From: JBCBSZ01 sp039818945
GTDB taxonomy: Bacteria; Actinomycetota; Acidimicrobiia; Acidimicrobiales; Poriferisodalaceae
Reading direction: 5' to 3'
Assembly: GCA_039818945.1 (NCBI GenBank)
Contig: JBCBSZ010000002.1
Coordinates: 62,001 to 126,000 of the forward strand
DNA length: 64,000 nt
Notes under the pieces: generated by a model
Seen by the model: only the letters and a program-made list of their open reading frames with translations
The model's database searches: none
What the model was told of the DNA's origin: nothing
In this document: piece after piece, positions 1 to 8,106 of the stretch
How the letters are laid out: every line of letters starts with the position of its first letter
How positions within the stretch are numbered: the stretch's first letter is position 1
Position numbers and translations under genes: made by a program

Positions 1-442
1 AGGCGGCGTGGCCGGACTCGCGCTGCACCGGGAGGGCGGAGGGGAACTCCTCGGACTCCTCGACGATCTCGGTGATCGGTCCGGAGATGCGGGACTCGCG
101 GAGGAGCTCGGCCGCACGACCGACGTTGTGGGTGCCGAAGACCACGTCGACGTGCGGGGCCCGCTCGCGGATCACCTCGCGGTCCTTCTGGGCCAGGCAC
201 CCGGCGACCGCGATCTGGACGTCGGGGCGGCGATCCTTGAGGGCCTTGAGGTGGCCGAGGTGGCCGTAGAGCTTGTTGTCGGCGTTCTCGCGGATGCAGC
301 AGGTGTTGAGCACGATGACGTCGGCGTCGTCGAGCTCGGTCGTGGCCTCGAGGTCGTCGTCCTCGAGCAGCCCGGCGATCCGCTCGGAGTCGTGCTCGTT
401 CATCTGGCACCCGAAGGTGCGGACCAGGTACTTCTTCGCCAC
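1..442 (-). CDS. miaB: tRNA-2-methylthio-N6-dimethylallyladenosine synthase MiaB (5' part, runs off window)
   Basis: MiaB adds a methylthio group to i6A37 of tRNAs reading U-starting codons, using two [4Fe-4S] clusters and SAM. The visible 147 residues are the MTTase N-terminal domain. It starts KKYLVRTFGCQMNEHDSERI and carries the three cluster cysteines in FGCQMN, NTCCIREN and AGCLAQ. The GCQMN...CCIREN wording is MiaB-like and differs from the RimO copy at 29.1-30.4 kb (LGCPKN, NTCAFI). The radical-SAM and TRAM parts lie outside the window. The start is GTG at 442; upstream there is no strong ribosome-binding site. It is divergent from the GGDEF-EAL gene. Confidence 0.93.
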   Translation of the reverse strand, partial: MAKKYLVRTFGCQMNEHDSERIAGLLEDDDLEATTELDDADVIVLNTCCIRENADNKLYGHLGHLKALKDRRPDVQIAVAGCLAQKDREVIRERAPHVDVVFGTHNVGRAAELLRESRISGPITEIVEESEEFPSALPVQRESGHAA

Positions 443-594
443 GGGACCAGGCTACGGCCTCGACCGCGGGGTCCTTCGAGGGAAGGCGGGTGGGCCCACG
501 GAACGCGGCGGAATCGACCGCGCCGGGTGCCACGGGTAGTGGACGTATTGTTACTCGGAGCGCGACGCTGTCCGATGATCTGGAGGGAGCCGGA

Positions 595-2934
595 GTGCCG
601 CTGACCCGCAAGCTGCTGCTCGGTGTGCTGGCAGTGCTGCTCCCGGTCGCGGTCGTCGTGACGGCGACGATCCGCGAGGCCACCGACCGCCTCGAGGACG
701 CGGCCCGATCGGGGCTCGAGGAGAGCGGCCGCCTGGAGGCTGCGCGGATCGACGACCGACTCGACGCGATCGAGACGAGCCTCGCCGCCATCTCGGCCTC
801 GACCGAGCTGCGCTCGGCCCTCGACTCCGGCGCCGGGCCCGACGTGCTCGAGGAGCGGACGGTGAGCGCCGTGCTCCAGGCCCGATCGGTCGGCTCCGGC
901 ATCCGCTCGCTGGCCGTCTTCGAGCCCGACGGCACGCTCCTCGCGGCGAGCGAGCCGCTGCCGTCGATCGATCCAGCGCTCATTCGCCGGGCGATGTTCG
1001 GCACCGAGTACGGCCCGGCACGCCGGGTGACCGATGTCGACGAGCGGCTGCTCGTGGCGACGCCGCTCGACGCGGCGAGCAGCGAACGGATCGTGCTGGT
1101 CGCCGAGTACGACCTCGCTCCGTTCGTGACGCTGGTGAGCGCGCACGACGGCATCGGCGAGACGAGCGAGGCCCACGTCGCCCAGAACCTCGACGGGCAG
1201 GCGCAGTTCATCACCAACCCCCGCTTCCGCGACGACTTCGCCTTCTCGATGGTCGTGTCGCCCGAGCAGGAGTCGATGCCGATCATCAAGGCGCTCGACT
1301 CGCCGGAGACGATGGTGATCACCGCCGACGACTACCGCCAGGAGGCGACCATCGCTGCGGTCACGACGATCGACCGGACCGGCTGGGGGCTGGTGGTGAA
1401 GATCGACGAGTCCGAGGCGCTCGCCGCGGTCGACTCGGTCTCGCGGCTGCTCGGCTCGGGCCTCCTCGTCGCGATCGCGGGTGCGCTCCTGGTCGCCTGG
1501 TGGATGGTGCGCCGGCTCCGAGCGCGGGTCGAGACGGTCACCGACGCCGCACTGGCCATCGGTGCCGGCAACCTCGATCGCCGCATCGGGCCGAGCGGCG
1601 ACGACGAGATCGGACGCATCGCCGAGGCGATCGACCAGATGGCCATCGACCTGAGCGCCGACCGCCGCCGGCGCGAGGAGGCCGAGGCGGTCCTCAACCA
1701 CCAGGCCCGGCACGACCCGCTGACCGGGCTGCCCAACCGGGCGTCGGCCCTCGGCGCCATCCACGCCGCCCTGCACGAGTACGGCGAGGCGACGACGCTG
1801 CTGTTCCTCGACCTCGACGGCTTCAAGACCGTCAACGACCGCTACGGGCACGACAGCGGCGACCAGATGCTCGTGACCGTCGCCGATCGGCTCCGGCGGA
1901 CGGTCCCGCCCGAGCTCAGCGTCGCCCGGTTCGGCGGGGACGAGTTCCTCATCGTGACGACCGAGGACGAGGCCCCCTCGCTCGCCGAACGGGTCCGCCA
2001 CACCCTGCGCCGTCCCATCGACATCGGGGTGGCCGTCGTCGAGACCGACGTGTCGATCGGCGTCGCCACGGCGTCCGAGGGTCACACCGCCGATCTGTTG
2101 ATCCGCGACGCCGACCTGGCGATGTACCAGGCCAAGCAGGATCGCCGCCGGTCCCGATCGTCGTCCGAGCTCGAGATGGACGGCCCGACCGTCGACGAGC
2201 TGCGCACGGCGATCACCGACGAGCAGCTGAGCGTGGCCTTCCAGCCCATCGTCGATCTCGATCGCGATCGGATCATCGGGGTCGAGGCGCTCGCCCGCTG
2301 GGAGCACCCGAGGCTGGGGTTCGTGCCCGCCGACCGGTGGATCCCCCTCGCCCGTGCCGCCGGCCTGCTCGGCCAGGTCGACCGCCACAACATCTCCTAC
2401 GCCATCTCCGAGCTCGCCCGCTGGCGCAAGGAGGGCCAGGTCGATCGCGACTTCGTGCTGTCGGTCAACCTGGCCTCCGAGAGCGTCCCGGTGGTGATCG
2501 ACCGCCTCGGCGAGGACGTGCTCCGCCTCGGCGTGCCCCCGCACCAGCTGCAGATCGAGATCACCGAGGAGGACTTCGGCGATCGCCGCGACCACGTCGA
2601 GCGGCGCCTGTGGTCGCTGCACCGCCTCGGTGCCCGGCTCGCCATCGACGACTTCGGCGTCGTGCACTCGAACCTCGATCGGCTGCGTCGCCTCCCGGTG
2701 TCGACGATCAAGATCGACCAGAGCTTCGTGCGGGATCTGCCCCGCTCCGATGCGGACCGGGCGATCGTGCGGGCGGTGATGGCCATGGCCACCGAGCTCG
2801 GCATCAACGTGGTCGCCGAGGGCGTCGAGGACCAGAGCCAGGCCGACGAGCTGCGCAGCCTCGGCTGCCGCTTCGCCCAGGGCTTCCACCTCGGGCTCCC
2901 TGCCGCCATGCCCCAGCTCTCCGCCGTCGGCTGA
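595..2934 (+). CDS. membrane-bound GGDEF-EAL cyclic-di-GMP signalling protein
   Basis: Predicted bifunctional c-di-GMP enzyme of 779 residues. An N-terminal membrane helix (residues about 5-27) is followed by an extracytoplasmic sensor region of about 255 residues, a second helix near 285-305 and a HAMP segment. The GGDEF domain has an intact GGDEF motif near 447-451 and the canonical DPLTGLPNR entry. The EAL domain keeps VEALARWEHP, the metal/catalytic IEITEE and AIDDFG motifs and VAEGVE, so both cyclase and phosphodiesterase activities are plausible. I chose GTG 595, preceded by GGAGGGA at 582-588, over an upstream in-frame ATG at 490, because the membrane helix then lies at the N-terminus. 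The sensed signal is not evident. Confidence 0.92.
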   Translation: MPLTRKLLLGVLAVLLPVAVVVTATIREATDRLEDAARSGLEESGRLEAARIDDRLDAIETSLAAISASTELRSALDSGAGPDVLEERTVSAVLQARSVGSGIRSLAVFEPDGTLLAASEPLPSIDPALIRRAMFGTEYGPARRVTDVDERLLVATPLDAASSERIVLVAEYDLAPFVTLVSAHDGIGETSEAHVAQNLDGQAQFITNPRFRDDFAFSMVVSPEQESMPIIKALDSPETMVITADDYRQEATIAAVTTIDRTGWGLVVKIDESEALAAVDSVSRLLGSGLLVAIAGALLVAWWMVRRLRARVETVTDAALAIGAGNLDRRIGPSGDDEIGRIAEAIDQMAIDLSADRRRREEAEAVLNHQARHDPLTGLPNRASALGAIHAALHEYGEATTLLFLDLDGFKTVNDRYGHDSGDQMLVTVADRLRRTVPPELSVARFGGDEFLIVTTEDEAPSLAERVRHTLRRPIDIGVAVVETDVSIGVATASEGHTADLLIRDADLAMYQAKQDRRRSRSSSELEMDGPTVDELRTAITDEQLSVAFQPIVDLDRDRIIGVEALARWEHPRLGFVPADRWIPLARAAGLLGQVDRHNISYAISELARWRKEGQVDRDFVLSVNLASESVPVVIDRLGEDVLRLGVPPHQLQIEITEEDFGDRRDHVERRLWSLHRLGARLAIDDFGVVHSNLDRLRRLPVSTIKIDQSFVRDLPRSDADRAIVRAVMAMATELGINVVAEGVEDQSQADELRSLGCRFAQGFHLGLPAAMPQLSAVG

Positions 2935-2962
2935 GGCCTTCGCCGCCTTCCCCGGACGCGAC

Positions 2963-2992
2963 GGAGGCGGGCGCCCGTCGGCACCCGCCTCC
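2963..2992. terminator. hairpin between convergent genes, probable bidirectional terminator
   Basis: A perfect 9-bp stem (GGAGGCGGG pairing with CCCGCCTCC) with a 12-nt loop lies between the stop of the GGDEF-EAL gene (2934) and the stop of recA (3011). No U-tract is visible on either side, so termination is inferred from position and stem strength. Confidence 0.5.
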
Positions 2993-3010
2993 ACCGGACT
3001 CGTTCGTCGA

Positions 3011-4043
3011 CTACTCGAGCGTGATCGGCTCGTCGTCGGACTCGGAGAACTCCTCCTCGGTCTCGATCATCCCGAGCTCGGTCCGGACCAGCCGATCGAT
3101 CTCGACCATGATCTCGGGGTTGTCGGTGAGGAACTGCTTGGAGTTCTCCCGCCCCTGCCCGAGTTGCTCGCCGTCGTAGGTGTACCAGGCCCCCGATTTG
3201 CGGACGATGCCGTGTTCGACCGCCATGTCGAGCAGCGACCCCTCGCGGCTGATGCCCTTGCCGTACATGATGTCGAACTCGGCCTGCCGGAACGGCGGGG
3301 CGACCTTGTTCTTCACGATCTTGGCCCGGGTCTTGGACCCGACCACCTCGGCACCGTCCTTGAGCGCCTCGATGCGGCGCACGTCGATGCGGACCGACGA
3401 GTAGAACTTCAGCGCCCGACCGCCCGGGGTCACCTCCGGGGAGCCGAACATCACGCCGACCTTCTCCCGACTGGTTGATGAAGACGCAGATGGTCTGGGT
3501 CTTGGCCAGGCTGCCGGTCAGCTTTCGCAGCGCCTGGGACATCAGGCGGGCCTGGAGACCGACGTGGGTGTCGCCCATGTCGCCCTCGATCTCGGCCCGG
3601 GGCGTCAGCGCGGCCACCGAGTCGATCACGATGACGTCGATCGCCCCGGAGCGGATGAGCATGTCGCAGATCTCGAGCGCCTGCTCACCGGTGTCGGGCT
3701 GGGAGATGAGCAGCTCGTCGACGTCGACACCGATGCGTCCGGCGTAGACCGGGTCGAGCGCGTGCTCGGCGTCGATGAAGGCACAGATGCCGCCGTTGCG
3801 CTGGGCCTCGGCGACCACGTGCAGTCCGAGCGTGGTCTTGCCCGAGGCCTCCGGCCCGTAGATCTCGACGACCCGGCCACGGGGCAGGCCGCCGATGCCG
3901 AGGGCGTGATCGACGGCGAGCGAGCCGGTCGAGACCGCTTCGACCTTCATGTGGGCGGTCTCACCCATCTTCATGACCGAGCCCTTGCCGAACTGTCGCT
4001 CGATCTGGCCGAGGGCCATGTCGAGTGCCTTCTCACGCTCCAC
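3011..4043 (-). CDS. recA: recombinase RecA, interrupted by an apparent frameshift
   Basis: RecA forms ATP-dependent filaments on ssDNA, catalyses strand exchange and triggers LexA self-cleavage. Residues 1 to about 196 read in one frame, with Walker A GPEASGKTT and the FINQ motif. The rest (GVMFGSPEVTPGGRALKFYS onward to an acidic tail) reads in another frame. The break is at about 3465-3472. After the NQ codons the family expects NQLREKxG, but the DNA gives AACCAGTCGGGAGAAGG, as if two bases of the Leu codon region were missing. Total length is 1033 bp, one more than a multiple of three. Start is GTG 4043 with AAAGGA about 6 bp upstream. A recA knockout in a free-living actinobacterium is unlikely, so an assembly error is the first explanation. 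An SOS box lies upstream. Confidence 0.93.
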
Positions 4044-4146
4044 GTCGGGTCCTTTCGACGGATCGTTCCGGGATCCGCGGCTGTTCGGGGGATGCTGTGG
4101 TCAACGTACGGACGGGGTGTGTCAGCACGCTCGTTCGGATGACACC

Positions 4147-4171
4147 ACTGTAACTCCGAACGGACGTTCGG
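4147..4171 (-). promoter_or_regulatory. recA promoter region with LexA (SOS) box
   Basis: Bases 4156-4171 read CCGAACGGACGTTCGG, a perfect palindrome of the actinobacterial LexA pattern CGAAC-N4-GTTCG. A candidate minus-strand -10 hexamer TACAGT lies at 4152-4147, directly downstream of the box, so bound LexA would occupy the spacer. This predicts a leader of about 95 nt before the recA GTG. The match to the SOS consensus is seen; repression is inferred from the family. The divergent enoyl-CoA hydratase start is only 19 bp from the box, so it could also be affected. Confidence 0.8.
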
Positions 4172-4189
4172 TGTGGGATGGAGGGGAAC

Positions 4190-5029
4190 ATGGCCGGACA
4201 CGACCACGGCGGCGAGCACGTCAGCGTCGAGATCGACGACGGGGTCGCCGTCGCCACGATCGACCACCCGCCGATCAACCTCATGACCGTGCCGGTGTTC
4301 CGCCAGCTGCGCGAGCTGGCGGAGTCGATCGCCGTCGACGACGACGTCGCGGTGCTCGTGCTGCGCTCGGCCGACCCGGGGTGGTGGATCGCCCACTTCG
4401 ACGTCGAGGCCATCGTCGGCTTCCCCGCCGACAGCGTCCCCCTGCCGACCGACCGGCTGAACGCCTTCCACGGCATGTGCGAGCGGTTCCGCACCATGCC
4501 CAAGATCACGATCGCCGAGCTCGCCGGACGGGTCGGCGGCGGTGGCGCCGAGCTCGCCGCCTCGCTCGATCTCCGCTACGGCGCCCGAGGGCGGTGCATC
4601 GTCAACCAGCCCGAGGTCGCGCTCGGCATCCTCCCCGGCGGCTCCGGCACGCAGCGTTGGGCCCACCTGACCAACCGCTCGCGGGCCCTGGAGGTCGTCG
4701 CCGGCTGCGACGACATCGACGCCGACACCGCGGAGCGATGGGGCTGGCTGACGCGGGCGCTCGACCCCGACGACCTGCGCCCGTTCGTCGATCGGCTGGC
4801 CCGCCGGATCGCCTCCTTCCCCCGCCAGGCGGTCGTGCGGGCCAAGGCGGCGGTCGATGCCGCCCTCCCCGACCCGACACCGGGCCTGCTCCGCGAGGCC
4901 GAGCTCTTCCAGCACACCCTCCGCGCGCCGGAGACGATGCCGGCCATGCACCGCTTCCTCGCCGAGCACGGCCAGACCCCCGAGGGCGAGGCCCGCCTGG
5001 GCGAGTTGGCGGGCGAGCTCTGGACCTGA
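4190..5029 (+). CDS. enoyl-CoA hydratase/isomerase family protein
   Basis: Crotonase-fold protein of 279 residues, the family that hydrates or isomerises acyl-CoA thioesters. The N-terminal strand pattern VSVEIDDGVAVATIDHPPIN is typical. The oxyanion-hole glycine region appears as GRVGGGGAELAASLDLRYGA, followed by EVALGILPGGSGTQRW. The second crotonase glutamate of true hydratases is not clearly present (GILPGGSGTQ rather than a GxxPExG-type segment), so the exact reaction is open. Start ATG 4190 is chosen over ATG 4178 because GGAGGGG (about 4180-4186) sits just upstream. It is divergent from recA and followed 45 bp later by the DUF222/HNH gene, which has its own promoter. Confidence 0.85.
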   Translation: MAGHDHGGEHVSVEIDDGVAVATIDHPPINLMTVPVFRQLRELAESIAVDDDVAVLVLRSADPGWWIAHFDVEAIVGFPADSVPLPTDRLNAFHGMCERFRTMPKITIAELAGRVGGGGAELAASLDLRYGARGRCIVNQPEVALGILPGGSGTQRWAHLTNRSRALEVVAGCDDIDADTAERWGWLTRALDPDDLRPFVDRLARRIASFPRQAVVRAKAAVDAALPDPTPGLLREAELFQHTLRAPETMPAMHRFLAEHGQTPEGEARLGELAGELWT

Positions 5030-5039
5030 GCGGAGGCGG

Positions 5040-5084
5040 TTGCGGCCTGGCGGTGTTAACGTTACACTACGAACATGTGTTCGA
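5040..5084 (+). promoter_or_regulatory. promoter with SOS box over the start codon of the DUF222/HNH gene
   Basis: A -35-like TTGCGG (5040-5045) and a -10 TACACT (5063-5068) are separated by 17 bp. The -10 ends 6 bp before ATG 5075, so the transcript is probably leaderless. Bases 5069-5084 read ACGAACATGTGTTCGA, an exact CGAAC-N4-GTTCG box whose spacer is ATGT; the start codon itself sits inside the operator. LexA bound here would cover the transcription start site. Box and hexamers are seen; LexA control is inferred from the mycobacterial SOS consensus. Confidence 0.75.
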
Positions 5085-6304
5085 GCGCGGTCGCTGCCGT
5101 GGAAACCGAGCTGGCGGTGGTGTCCGGGCAGATCAACGCGCTCCACGGGCGCGTCGTGGCGCTGCTCGCCGAGGCGAGTGCGCTCGGGCTGCACGACGGA
5201 CCCGGCCTGCACTCCCCCGGCGCGTACGCGGCGTGGCAGACGGGCGCCACCCCGGCCCACGGCGCCGCGCTGGCGACGGTGGTGAGCCGGCGCGAGGAGC
5301 TGCCGGTGACCGTCGCCGCGCTCGAGGCGGGCGAGATCAGCCTGCACCAGGCGGCCACCATCGCCCGCCACGCCCCGTCGTGGGCCGACGGCGAGGCCCG
5401 CGGTTTCGCGGCGAGCATGACGCCGGCCCAGCTCGCCCGGGTCTGCTCCCACTACCCGTCCGCCGAGCGCGAGACCGACGCCGTCGACGACGAACGGGCG
5501 GCGGGTCGGTTCGAGGTGCGCTCGTCCCCCCGGCCCGACGGGACGTGGACGCTCCGAGCGACCCTGCCCGACGACGAAGGCCAGCTCGTGGCCGCGGCGC
5601 TGGAGGCCCACCACAACGCGCTCTTCGCCGAGCGACGGGACGGCGATCCGCTGCCCGTGGCGGCCGACGCCCTGGTCCGCATGGCCGAGCGGAGCCTCGA
5701 CGCCGAGGCGACGGCTCGCCCCCACCAGGCTCGCACCAAGGTGCTCGTCCACGTCGACGTCGATGCGCCGGCCGGTCCACACGCACGATTCCACCTCGGA
5801 CCGGCGCTCAGCCCGGCCGTCCGCCGTGGGATGACCTGCGACGCCACGTACCAAGCCGTGTTCGAGCGCGAGGGCCGGACGATCGGCGTGGGACGGACCC
5901 GGACGATCCCGACCGCGCTGCGAGTCGCCGTCGAGGCCCGCGACGACGGCTGTCGCGTGCCGGGATGCCGACGCCGCCACGTCCAGCTCCACCACCTGCA
6001 CCACTGGGAAGACGGTGGGCAGACCGAGACCGACAACCTCGTCGCACTGTGCCCGCACCACCACCGGGCCCACCATCGGGATCGGTTGCAGATCGTCGGC
6101 ACCGACGCCGACGACAGCGACGGCGTGACGTTCACCCAGCACGGCCGCACGCTGTGCGAGCGGCCACCACCGGAGGCTCGACCGGGCGCGCCACCACCGG
6201 CCGCTGCCCGCTACGACCACCCGACCGGGGAGCGACTCGACGGCTGGTCGATCGACCTGTCCGAGCCACCGCCCCTCACCACCCCCACGCACCCGCCGGG
6301 CTGA
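5075..6304 (+). CDS. DUF222 (13E12 repeat-type) HNH endonuclease
   Basis: Protein of 409 residues. The N-terminal helical DUF222 region (about 1-280) belongs to the actinobacterial 13E12 family. It is followed by an HNH nuclease fold: CRVPGCRRRHVQLHHLHHW, then ETDNLVALCPHHHRAHH, giving two CxxC-like zinc knuckles and the catalytic His cluster. A proline-rich tail follows. Biochemical roles of this family are poorly defined; most members sit in mobile or dispersed repeats. The promoter carries a perfect SOS box overlapping the start codon. This matches the report that several Mycobacterium tuberculosis 13E12 genes are LexA-regulated, and suggests a DNA-damage-induced nuclease. No Shine-Dalgarno is visible, consistent with a leaderless mRNA. 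Confidence 0.92.
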   Translation: MCSSAVAAVETELAVVSGQINALHGRVVALLAEASALGLHDGPGLHSPGAYAAWQTGATPAHGAALATVVSRREELPVTVAALEAGEISLHQAATIARHAPSWADGEARGFAASMTPAQLARVCSHYPSAERETDAVDDERAAGRFEVRSSPRPDGTWTLRATLPDDEGQLVAAALEAHHNALFAERRDGDPLPVAADALVRMAERSLDAEATARPHQARTKVLVHVDVDAPAGPHARFHLGPALSPAVRRGMTCDATYQAVFEREGRTIGVGRTRTIPTALRVAVEARDDGCRVPGCRRRHVQLHHLHHWEDGGQTETDNLVALCPHHHRAHHRDRLQIVGTDADDSDGVTFTQHGRTLCERPPPEARPGAPPPAAARYDHPTGERLDGWSIDLSEPPPLTTPTHPPG

Positions 6305-6369
6305 GCCGCAGGCACCCGTCGACCCGGTCCGCGAGACTGAGTGACCAGTCGCAGGCGGAGGGGGCCGAC

Positions 6370-7170
6370 GTGGAACTGCAGGGAGCGCACGCGCTCGTCA
6401 CCGGGGCGTCGAAGGGGATCGGCGCCGCCATCAGCCGTGCGCTGACCGAGGCCGGTGCGACGGTGAGCCTCGTCGCCCGATCCGGAGACCTGCTCGAACC
6501 ACTCGCCAAGGAGCTGGACGGGCACTACCTCGCCGCCGACCTGACCGACGACGGCCACCTCGCCGGGCTCGTCGAGCGGGTCGAGGGGCAGGCCGGTCGG
6601 CCGGTCGACGTGCTGGTCAACAACGCCGGCGTCGAGGTCGGCTCGCTGCTCGAGGAGATGGAGGAGGCCGAGATCGCTCGGGTGATCTCGCTGGACCTGA
6701 CCGTGCCGCTCCGGCTGACGCGGCAGGTCCTGCCCGGGATGATCGAACGCGAACGAGGCCACATCGTCCAGATCTCGTCGGCGGCCGGGGTCATGCCGGT
6801 CGGCGGGCTGATGGCCTACTCGGGGGCCAAGGCGGGACTGACCCACGCCACCCGCTCGTTGCGCCAGGAGCTGCGCGGCACCCCCGTGTCGCTCACGACC
6901 GCGACGCTCGGACCGATCGACACCTCGATGTGGGACCGCGTCACCGACAACCCGCCGTTCGAGCGGGTCGCCAACCGCCTCGATCGGCTGCAGCTCATCC
7001 CGAAGGTGGCCCCGGAGACGGTGGCCGACGACGTCGTCTCGGCCATCGAGAACGGCAGGCGCTACATCCGCCACCCCAAGCGGGCGACCGCGCTGTTCGC
7101 GATGGCGGAGGCACCGGGCCGGATCACCGACGCCTTCCTCGCCGGCCTGAAGCCCCGCAACGCCCGCTGA
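6370..7170 (+). CDS. SDR family NAD(P)-dependent oxidoreductase
   Basis: Classical short-chain dehydrogenase of 266 residues. The Rossmann cofactor motif TGASKGIG is near residues 10-17, the structural motif NNAG near 89-92, the catalytic Ser in ISSAAG, and the catalytic Tyr-Lys pair in AYSGAKAG. The C-terminal part is less conserved and gives no substrate clue. Start GTG 6370 is preceded by GGAGGGGG (6357-6364) with 5-bp spacing. It follows the HNH gene by 65 bp and ends 4 bp before the convergent luciferase-like gene. Confidence 0.92.
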   Translation: MELQGAHALVTGASKGIGAAISRALTEAGATVSLVARSGDLLEPLAKELDGHYLAADLTDDGHLAGLVERVEGQAGRPVDVLVNNAGVEVGSLLEEMEEAEIARVISLDLTVPLRLTRQVLPGMIERERGHIVQISSAAGVMPVGGLMAYSGAKAGLTHATRSLRQELRGTPVSLTTATLGPIDTSMWDRVTDNPPFERVANRLDRLQLIPKVAPETVADDVVSAIENGRRYIRHPKRATALFAMAEAPGRITDAFLAGLKPRNAR

Positions 7171-7174
7171 GCAC

Positions 7175-8083
7175 CTAGCGGAACTCGGCCGCCACCTCGG
7201 TGAGGAAGCGGTCCATCGTGTCGAGGCGGCGCTGACCGCCGCCGAGGGTGAAGTCGGGGACGATCAGCTCGTCCACTCCGGCGTCGCGGTACTCGGCGAC
7301 CGTCTCGACGAGCTCGGCGGGCGTCCCGATGATGCTGGGCCGCTCGATGTCGCGCCCCCGGATCCTCGCCAGCCAGTCCTCGTCGTCGGACAGGAACAGC
7401 AGGGCGACTGCGGAGCGCTCGACCTCCGACGGATCCCGCCCGACGTCCTCGCCGTGGCGCTCGAGCACGCCGATCTTGTGGCGCATCAGCTCGGGGTCGC
7501 CCCACACGTTCCACTCGTCGGCGTAGCGCGCCGCGATGCGAAGCGTGCGCTGCTCTCCACCACCGCCGACGAGCAGCGGCATCGGCCGGTCGCCGCCCGA
7601 CTTGGGCTGCATCGGCGCATCGGTGAGCGTGTAGTGCTCGCCGGCGTGGTCGGTGCGCTCGTCGCGCAGGAGCGACCGCAGGACGGCGCACGCCTCCTCG
7701 AACCGGTCGAGCCGCCACCGCACGCTCCCGAGCTCGATCCCGTACGCGGCGTGCTCGTTCTCCTGCCAGCCGGCGCCGATGCCCAACACGACCCGCCCAC
7801 CGCCGGCGACGACATCGGTGGTCGCAGCCTGGTTCGCTAGCACGGCCGGGTGCCGGTAGGTGTTCCCGCACACCAGCGTGCCGAGACGGACCCGCGGCAC
7901 CGCGACGGCGAGCGCGGCGAGCGTTCCCCAGGCCTCGAGCATCGGCTCGTCGACGTCGCCGGCGAACGGGAGGAAGTGGTCGGCGATCCAGATCCCGTCC
8001 CAGCCCGTCGCCTCGGCGTGGCGGCACGGCTCGAGGACGGACTCCCAGGGCTGGGAGGCGGACGGCCAGAACGAGAAGCGCAT
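7175..8083 (-). CDS. LLM class (probably F420-dependent) oxidoreductase
   Basis: Bacterial luciferase-like TIM-barrel protein of 302 residues, a family that in Actinobacteria usually transfers hydride with coenzyme F420. Typical segments are GWDGIWIADHFLPF, RVRLGTLVCGNTYRHPAVLANQ (here in two parts: LGTLVCGNTYRHP and VLANQAATTDVV), GGGRVVLGIGAGW and PMPLLVGGGGEQRTLRIAARYA. The first predicts the cofactor-binding face and the last the phosphate-binding region. The substrate is not predictable. Start ATG 8083 lies 6 bp after a minus-strand -10 (TAGGGT), so the message is probably leaderless. It is divergent from the HAD gene with only 23 bp between start codons. Confidence 0.9.
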   Translation of the reverse strand: MRFSFWPSASQPWESVLEPCRHAEATGWDGIWIADHFLPFAGDVDEPMLEAWGTLAALAVAVPRVRLGTLVCGNTYRHPAVLANQAATTDVVAGGGRVVLGIGAGWQENEHAAYGIELGSVRWRLDRFEEACAVLRSLLRDERTDHAGEHYTLTDAPMQPKSGGDRPMPLLVGGGGEQRTLRIAARYADEWNVWGDPELMRHKIGVLERHGEDVGRDPSEVERSAVALLFLSDDEDWLARIRGRDIERPSIIGTPAELVETVAEYRDAGVDELIVPDFTLGGGQRRLDTMDRFLTEVAAEFR

Positions 8084-8089
8084 GGCCGC

Positions 8090-8099
8090 ACCCTACGCT
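8090..8099. promoter_or_regulatory. shared symmetric -10 element driving divergent leaderless genes
   Basis: ACCCTACGCT holds a plus-strand -10 TACGCT (8094-8099) and a minus-strand -10 TAGGGT (8095-8090) that overlap by the central TA. The plus element ends 7 bp before ATG 8107 and the minus element ends 6 bp before ATG 8083, both placing +1 at or next to the start codon. The hexamers are seen; activity is inferred. Confidence 0.5.
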
Positions 8100-8106
8100 C
8101 GGTCCG

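Noticed and set aside
3455..3480. programmed ribosomal frameshift or intein in recA
   Set aside because: There is no slippery heptamer or downstream stem I can see, no inserted protein segment, and two other genes in the window show similar indels; error is simpler.
3949..6360. plus-strand open frame extending the SDR gene upstream to a 1073-residue product
   Set aside because: The upstream part overlaps the hydratase and HNH genes in another frame and is Arg/Pro-rich; the SDR fold begins at GTG 6370, which has its own ribosome-binding site.
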